DNA of 64,000 bases from NCBI GenBank assembly GCA_019914995.1, contig CM034134.1, positions 2,064,145 through 2,128,144 of the forward strand. The letters are read 5' to 3'. This document shows positions 57,241-64,000 of the stretch, piece by piece. The position numbers and the translations under genes are program-made. Source of the DNA: Acanthochlamys bracteata (lineage: Eukaryota; Streptophyta; Magnoliopsida; Pandanales; Velloziaceae). Below the pieces are notes generated by a model, which was not told the DNA's origin, ran no database searches, and saw only the letters and a program-made list of their open reading frames with translations. Position 1 is the stretch's first letter, and the number at the start of each line of letters is the position of its first letter.

Positions 57241-59056
57241 GTTTTAACATGTAGTTCTGTCTAGGTCTATACGCTACTCTAATCTAATGTCGGCATTTTC
57301 AAAACTTGCTGCAATTATTCTCAAATATGCGATATCATCAAAATGCTTGGGATTTCCAACAATCACAACCATTTCGGACCAATCATCTAAGATGGTAGCC
57401 TCGTTGGGGCAGGTAATCCTTGACTCTGTGCACTTGAGACAGATTGTGGCCTTGCTTAGACCAGGAGAGCCTCAACCTTGTATGCTCAAGGCGAGTGACA
57501 ACTTAAGACTTGGTCTCGCTTGTATTTATTGTCCTGGATGTATGATATTTGTGACTATTGACAGATTGGTGCATGATATCATTCATATTAGTTGCAGCTT
57601 GTGTGAATACTTAGTGATGTACACATAAGTATCGAGTTACGCATGTATGCATGTGGATGGAGGAGTCATCTAAGTTGGAGATGCAATCTCACTCATGCTA
57701 TACGATTTTAACTCGCTAATGGTGAAATATGTCTTATATATATGTATGTGAGTGCACGTAGTGTTTTGAGTCAGTTTTAATAGGCTTACTAGGTTTGGCC
57801 AAGTTGGATCTTATCTAAGATTGGTTTAGTGCAGTGCTAGGGCTCAAAGTTAGGTTGTGTTCAACTTGTATGCTAAGTTAGAATAAAGTGTGTACTTCAT
57901 TGTTGAGTTTGTACTCTCCTGAAGATAAGTCCTCTAAGATTGCTATTACTTAATAATTTTTTTCATGGTAATAACTTGCAGGTTTGAATCTTCCTTAGGA
58001 AAAAGTTTCCCACCTAAATACTCAGGCTTGTTATGGTTCCTCTGTTATCTTGCTACTTTTCTTGGACTGTAAGATCCTTTGGTGCTCTCTCTAAGTCTAT
58101 TTCTAATGCCTTGCTTGTCCCAACAATAAAATATTGAGTGGATAATGAGATCAAACATAGTGTGTTGTTTTAGGAATATCAATATGACCTTAGCACGCTA
58201 CGAAACTGTTTGCAAAGCATTATTATAACCGCACCATTCAACCCAGCCCAAATATAATCTATTTGTTGGTAATATCAATCAATATTTTACAATGACAACT
58301 AGAAACGCTATTGTCTCAAGATTGAGCAAATTGTGGAGCTACAACCAAGCTAGTTCCTTTTTTTTTTAGTTTAACTGACCTGTCTAGTCTACTTTTCTAG
58401 AAAACTAAGCTAAATTATCTATTTCACATTTTACAATTTGCTTATAATTATAAAGAGCAGCTATTTGCATGTAATGGTACCCAAAATTTTTTAATAACTC
58501 AATTTGTCCTACTATAATTTTATAGGGCATTGATTCAAAAAGAAAGCCTCTACATATTAATGGTGCGGGTATGGATCTTTCCAAAATCTTATTGGGTAAG
58601 TGTGGATCCTAAGTATGTTTCAATTGATTACCATCTCAAATCCGAATCATCTTCTGAATTCGAAACCACTCGCATAGTATAACTATGTCTTATTCTACAA
58701 TTTAGATACCTAGCAATTAATTATCCATCATTTTCTATTTATTTTTAATTAATAAATTGATGATTTTATTTTGTTCAAATATATCTATCGATATCAAAAC
58801 TCAAAATCAAAGCCATATCGTATTATTTAAAGGGTATATTCTTATATGGTATAGATCCACAAAATTGATATAGGAATCAGGTTCGGATCTTGCTTGGATC
58901 CAATATCCGAATGCAACGTATTGACACCCTTAGTAGCTACTCATAAGCCTACATAGCACATTCAAGAAATTTCAAGTGCATTTTAAGTTGAAGCCTAGCA
59001 AAAGGCAACTTCTATTTGTTAGAATTCAAATCAAAATGTATGGATTAACATATATA
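57241..59056. other. Intergenic stretch, no gene recognised
   Basis: A 113-codon plus-strand frame (57287-57628) has ordinary composition but no domain I recognise and no matching splice or start context; I leave it unassigned. At about 58560-58935 the outer words TAATGGTGCGGG and, reverse-complemented, TAAGGGTGTCAATACG recall hAT MITE ends around an AT core with GGATCC words, but no target-site duplication supports it. Confidence 0.35.
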
Positions 59057-59553
59057 TGTTAGAAATTTTCTTAATTCTATATAACATCCGACGTACATAG
59101 ATCATAATTCCAAGATCTAAGACTCAATGATTTTCTCAATAAATTTAAACGAGAGAGAAAAACATACATTGATCCGTAGCGTTTTCTTTAAGCAATTATT
59201 TGCATTTTTGAAATCTTGATTTTTCCCCCTTAAGGTCCTGTTAATTCTAAACAAGAAAACTTTAGATGATGGAAAAAATATTTAGATCTCGTTGGAGAAG
59301 AGAGAGGACCAAATCCTTCTTTTATCAGGATTACATTCATTACCCATTAACCATCATAATGGACAGAATATGTAATTCCTTAAGCACTAACAATCGTGGA
59401 TAATGTGTGACTCTTAAAATTCACACATTCATCACTCACTATCTATAATAATATACAATTTATGTGACTCTTAAATTAACCAATAAGATTTAGAAAACTT
59501 AATTTATTAGACCATTTTAACATATGAGTGACATCTAATATTCTCCCACTTGG
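59057..59553 (-). mobile_element. 3' LTR plus polypurine tract of a minus-strand LTR element
   Basis: On the minus strand, CCAAGTGGGAGAA (59553-59541) is the polypurine tract typical of many plant Copia elements. It is followed by an LTR-like stretch starting TATTAGATGTCACTC (59540) and ending TTTCTAACA (59057), about 484 bp. The interior of the element would lie to the right, but CACTA element 3 begins immediately at 59554. Broken; age cannot be judged from one LTR. Confidence 0.55.
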
Positions 59554-59989
59554 CACTATAAGAAAAAACAACATTAGTTACCAAAGTAACGACGACCAGA
59601 GAGAACCAGTCGCTACTACAAAGTGATAGCGACCAAAATCAAGTCGGTCACTATTAAACAAGTACTAGCGACCAGAACATCCAACTGGTCCCAAATAAAA
59701 AGTAATATCGACTAGTGGTAAAAGACGGTCGCGATTATTGAAAACTTATTAGCGACCATTTACTCTTAGGTCGTTGTTTCCCTAGAAATAGTGACCGTGC
59801 AGGTGTCGGTCGCTGTTGCACGAACAATAGCGACCGATCGGAGGTCGCTGATGGTCATAGGCACTAGCGACCAATACTTACTACTGGTCGCTAGTGCTTG
59901 ACAGTAGTAGCGACTACTAGAAGCTTCGGTTGCAATTAAGCTAAAATAGAGACTAGTTAGGCTCGTGGTCGCTACTAGTTTCAAAAAAT

Positions 59990-60640
59990 AAAAATGCAAA
60001 GTTAATTAATAAAATTTTAATTCTGAAAATCTAAACCGTTGAATGTAATTTATATTTTTTATTTATCATATTGATGAAAATGTAGATGATTTGAATGATG
60101 TTTTGTACTCGATCAGAATAAATAATTGATGAACGTATACGATTCAAAAATATATTAGTATAAAATGGAGCAATAGCTTGTATTCAAAATTGATAAAAAT
60201 CTGTGTGAACAACAATATTATACTATATAATATATTCGACGGTTTCGACTTCATTTAATTTTAAATGTTGTGAATTGAGTAAATGAGCTTGCAACAATAT
60301 GATGACTAAGTTTATGAATATGATCCTTATATTCTTTAATTATATTACTTACTCAAACAATCAAATTTTTATATTTCAAATAGGTTAACTAAACCGTTAG
60401 ATATATTAATTACTACAAAAATTTTTGTTCATACGAAATTTTATAAGTTTTGGATAGAAGATAATGTTCCATTTTTCAACTGTTTAAGATTATTAAATCG
60501 TATACGTCCATTAATTATTCATTGTGAAAGACCAGAAAATATAATCCAAATCATTTAGTCAGCAAGACATATTAAAAATATAAGTCACATCTAACGGTTT
60601 ATATTTTATTAAATAGCTTTCTTTTAATTATTTTGAAAAT
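59990..60640. repeat. Palindromic AT-rich module in CACTA element 3
   Basis: The left arm has TTAATTAATAAAATTTTAATT, AAACCGTTGAATGTAATTTA and TTGATGAACGTATACGATT. The right arm has AATCGTATACGTCCATTAAT, ATAAGTCACATCTAACGG and TTTTATTAAATAGC, their inverted counterparts. The centre is near 60300. Confidence 0.7.
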
Positions 60641-61314
60641 TTTATTTGCTTTCATATTAGTGACCAGCTCCATTTCGGTCGCTATTACTAATACAATAGA
60701 GACCGATCGTTAGTTCAGGTTGCTAGTGCTTGAAGTAGTCGCGACCGAAGCTCATTCCGGTCGCTAATGAGTTTCAATAGCGACCGGCCGGCTACTTCTT
60801 TGGACATGGTTTGTTTAAAAAAGTAAATATACAAAGTTAATTAATAAAACTTTATTTATTAAGATCAGTAAAATTTTATTTATCAAAATCTAAACCGTTT
60901 GATATGATTTATATTTTTCTTATATCATATTGACAAAAATGTAAATGATTTGGATGATATTTTGTAAGGTCTCTATTATCTTCCAAAATAAAAAGTTTTA
61001 AATAATTAATAAATATTTATTTAATAAATTTTAAACCTGTTAGATATGATTTATATTATTTGTATATCATGTTAGTCAAATTTTAATCATTTAGATGATT
61101 TTTAGTATTTCATAGTAATAAATAATTGATATACGTATTCGACTTAACTAATTAAAATTCAGATCATAGTGCTAAAATAAATTCAAATATCATAAAACAT
61201 TTTATATAATATTATATCAAATTTATATTTAAAATATATTGTATGTATTATATTTAATGATTAATTTTATTAAATACATTTTATTAATCAATTAAAAAAA
61301 TTAATTTTTTAAAG

Positions 61315-61515
61315 CCGCCCGACCCATGAGCGACCCGCTCCCCCTGCCCCACACCCTCACAAACCCCCCCCCCCCCAACTCTAGCCAGCCCTATCTCCTT
61401 CAGCTTGCCCGCCGATCTCCTCCGGCCACCTTCGCAGGGTCCGTCTACCACCGCATACTGACGAGTGCCGCCGCTTGCCGCCGTGCTCCAATGCCACTGC
61501 CGCCGGATCAACGTA
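61315..61515 (+). promoter_or_regulatory. GC-rich leader of CACTA element 3
   Basis: A sharp switch from AT-rich sequence to CCGCC/CTCC-rich sequence, including a run of about 14 C near 61365, some 300 bp upstream of the transposase start codon. Open frames on both strands here reflect composition. Inferred to be the transcribed 5' leader. Confidence 0.45.
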
Positions 61516-61807
61516 ATTTTGAAAAATGTATAATAATTAGACTTACTTTTTATTGTAATTTGTTGTATTGTTAGTTGCGATAATTATATTGTAATTAATA
61601 TTAACGTTTAAGTAATCTTGAACAATAATGTATTTGTAAGAAATGTGTATGTACTTGTGATAATGAATAATTTAGTTTGCTAAGAAAAACTAAAAAATTA
61701 TATAAAATAATATATATGTTAAGGTTTCGCTTATTTCAAATAAAATTAAATTTGAATTGAATTGAATAAATCAACTAGTAGATTTATGTATAAACTTTGT
61801 TGTATGA

Positions 61808-64000
61808 ATGGATACAAGTTGGATGAAATTTTAAAAATAGAGTGAGCAAGAGAATATATGGATGGAGTTAAACAATTTATGAAGTTTGCTAGTGAATTTT
61901 GGGAATATGGATCGAATTCGATGTCCATGTAAATTTTATTTAAATGTTAATCGGCAAACGTGGGAAGTAGTTGAATTGTACTTAATGACAAAAGAAATTA
62001 TGCGAGGGTATTCCACATGGGCAGATCATGTGGAGATGCTTCCACTAATAGATCGTGGGGTAAGGAGTGAAGAAATGACTGTCGTTCCGAGAAGTGAAAT
62101 AGAGAGTGATGATGAGGATATTAGTTGTTTGAGATGATACGAGATGTGAATAGAAGTTTATTCATTGATATTAGCAATGAGGATGAAGTTTATAGGTTTT
62201 AATTCTCTATTAACAGATGTTCAAAGACCACTATTTTCGGGAAGTAGTGGGCCTTCTTTTCTTTCGTTCATCGTAAGGTTGTTTAATGCTAAAGTGCGAA
62301 ATCGAGCAACCAATAAATGATAGATGATATTCTGCATATACTTTGTGATATTACTCCCGAAGTTCATTCAATTTCATCATCCTATTTTGTGAATAAAAGT
62401 ATTACGAGATTTGGGATTGGGTTAGGAGACTATACCTGCATGCAAGTAGAACTCTATGCTTTTCAGAAAGGAATTAGTCGAGTTAGATAAATATCCAAAA
62501 TACAATGAATCAAAGTGGAAGCACACAAATATTAAAGATAAGAAGATTGCTCGGAAGGTCTACATTACTTTCTACTCACTCTAAAGCTGTGAAGATTATT
62601 TATGTCAAATAAGACTTTATCATATATGCGTTGGCATAAAGAAGACCGTTCATCAAAAGAAAACTTTTAAAGTCATCCGCGATAGTAAAGCCTGGATGCA
62701 TTTCAATGAGACATTTTATTCCTTCATCGAGGATGGATGAAATGTGTGGTTGTGTTTATCAATTGATGGTTTCACTCTGTTCAACTATTTTTTATACAAC
62801 GTATGGCATGTTATACTTTACACCATATAATTTTTCCTATGTCGAGATGCATGAAAGAGTCTTTCTTTATATTGTCATTATTGATTCTCGCCAAAGCCAG
62901 CTTGGTAAAGAATTAGATGTGTTTTTATCATCGCTGATAAATTGATTAAAAAGATTTGTGGGAGAGAGGGTTAAAATATATGATGCAGTTTTTCGAAGCA
63001 TCTTTAATTTGCATGATGCGGTCATTTGAACTATAAGTGATTTTTCTACATATGGATATCTTTTGGAGTGGTTGACGAAAGATAAGCTTGTTTGTCCTAT
63101 TTGCAATAATAACACATTATTAGAGAGTATAAAAAATAAGATTTGATATAGAGATCACCGACGATTTTTATCTTCCAATCATCATCTAAGAAAGAGTAAA
63201 AGTTTAATAATAAGTATGAAATAAGGACAAAGCCTAAAGATTTGTGTGCAAATGATATATTACTATAGTTGGAGATAGTAAAGAAACAAATTTTGGAAAG
63301 CCACCCATGTTAAAGAAAAGAAAGCAACTAAATGCATATTTGAATTGATGCAAAAGATGTATATTTTAGGGAATTATCTTATTGGAGACATTTGCTTATA
63401 CGCCATAATCTTGATGTTATGCATATTGAAAAAAATATTGCTGAAAAGTATTTTTGGAATATAATGAATTATCAAAGGTAAATTAAATGATATGTTCAAT
63501 GCTCAAGAGAAGTTAGAAGCTACGGGCATACGGTCGGAACTACATATCATTCGTGAAAAAAATAAAATAGTGAAGCCATATACATATATGTATTGAAGGT
63601 AAAAGAAAGGTGGGCAATTTGTGAATTTTTAGCAAATGTTAATTTTTCTAATGGGTATGCAGCTAATATCCACATGTGTGAACACAAAATACTATGAAAT
63701 GATTGGATTGAAAAGTCATGATTATCATATTTTATTATAAAGACTTATGCTAATTGGATTACGTGGTTTAGTATGTAAAGATGTACTAAGTGCAATAATT
63801 AAGCTCGGTAAAATTTTTAGGATTTGTGTTCAAATGTGCTTACGATGGATGCACATGATAAACTATAAGAAAATATTGTGTTGACCTTTTGTAAGTTGGA
63901 GATGATTTTTCCTCCAGCCTTCTTTGATATTATGGTTCATCTAATTATACACTTACTCTATGAAGCAAAACTTACGTGGTCTTATATAATATTGATGAAT
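61808..64000 (+). pseudogene. TNP2-type CACTA transposase pseudogene (partial)
   Basis: It starts MDTSWMKF at 61808, the counterpart of MDKSWMKI in CACTA 2b, but runs into a stop at once; the frame then shifts. Recognisable parts: the transposase-associated domain (about 61886-62030, RIRCPCKFYLNVNRQTWEVV), the TNP2 core remnant ending KELDVFLSSLIN (about 62940), a following stretch with ERVKIYDAVFRSIFNLHDAV (about 62960-63025), and DUF4218-like pieces near 63630-63800 (NVNFSNGYAANIH, LMLIGLRGLVCKDVLSAI). Many stops and frame changes; not functional. The remainder lies outside the window. Confidence 0.82.

Larger units (their letters stand above)
59554..64000 (+). mobile_element. CACTA element 3 with TNP2 remnants (5' part, leaves window)
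   Basis: The left terminus CACTATAAGAAAAAAC begins at 59554 after TGG. Arrays of AGCGACC/TGGTCGCT words lie at 59580-59960 and 60655-60800. There is a palindromic AT module at 59990-60640, a second partial module at about 60830-61290, a GC-rich leader at 61315-61515, then TNP2 transposase remnants from 61808 to the window end. Its right end lies beyond 64000. The layout matches CACTA 2b in mirror orientation, and the terminus closely matches the right end of CACTA 2a. Confidence 0.82.

Noticed and set aside
57287-57628. 113-codon plus-strand frame of ordinary composition
   Set aside because: No recognisable domain, no supporting promoter or splice signals, and no homologue that I can name. 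It could be a gene remnant, but the evidence is too thin.
58560-58935. Possible hAT MITE judged by end words
   Set aside because: The ends are only loosely inverted, and the flanking 8-mers do not match.

Overview
The window looks like nuclear DNA from a flowering plant (angiosperm): it is AT-rich, dominated by nested plant-type transposable elements (hAT, CACTA/En-Spm, Copia-type LTR elements, foldback and MITE-like elements), and holds one gene I can name. That gene is an intact 78-residue Yos1/IER3IP1-like ER-Golgi protein on the minus strand at 21.8-24.1 kb, with a TATA box and a probable 1.8-kb intron in its 5' UTR. I cannot fix the species, or monocot versus dicot.

Layout. 0-2.6 kb: intergenic, with one hAT MITE (740-1264). 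2.6-18.7 kb: an old LTR retroelement (LTRs at 2587 and 12755) with no recognisable pol. Its interior holds a hAT MITE (3572-4083), a 5.7-kb decayed hAT transposon (4270-9968) and about 2.8 kb of host-gene-like sequence. A transposase-less CACTA element (about 13079-18726) appears to sit within its 3' LTR, and that CACTA is itself split by a solo LTR (15385-17469). 18.7-21.7 kb: coding-like shards between two more hAT MITEs. 21.8-24.1 kb: the Yos1-like gene. 24.1-31 kb: intergenic, with a long-inverted-repeat element near 25.2 kb, a 425-bp foldback near 27.0 kb, repeated GTGYGACC-like words and a solo LTR (29482-30064). 31-41.2 kb: a minus-strand LTR fragment split by a plus-strand Copia-type LTR element (32056-40557) in which only a gag-like gene is visible. 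41.2-57.2 kb: a three-layer nest, with a non-autonomous CACTA containing a TNP2-bearing CACTA (minus strand), which contains a second hAT transposon (49238-54610). 57.2-59.55 kb: intergenic plus an LTR with a polypurine tract. 59.55-64 kb: the 5' part of another TNP2-bearing CACTA that runs out of the window.

Several boundaries rest on target-site duplications read directly from the sequence: 8-bp duplications for five hAT-type elements (two of them imperfect for MITEs) and 5-bp duplications for two solo LTRs. The autonomous-type elements are all decayed. The least expected structure is shared by the CACTA elements: arrays of AGCGACCA/TGGTCGCT words alternate with AT-rich palindromic modules of about 600 bp, followed in three of them by a GC-rich leader upstream of the transposase position.
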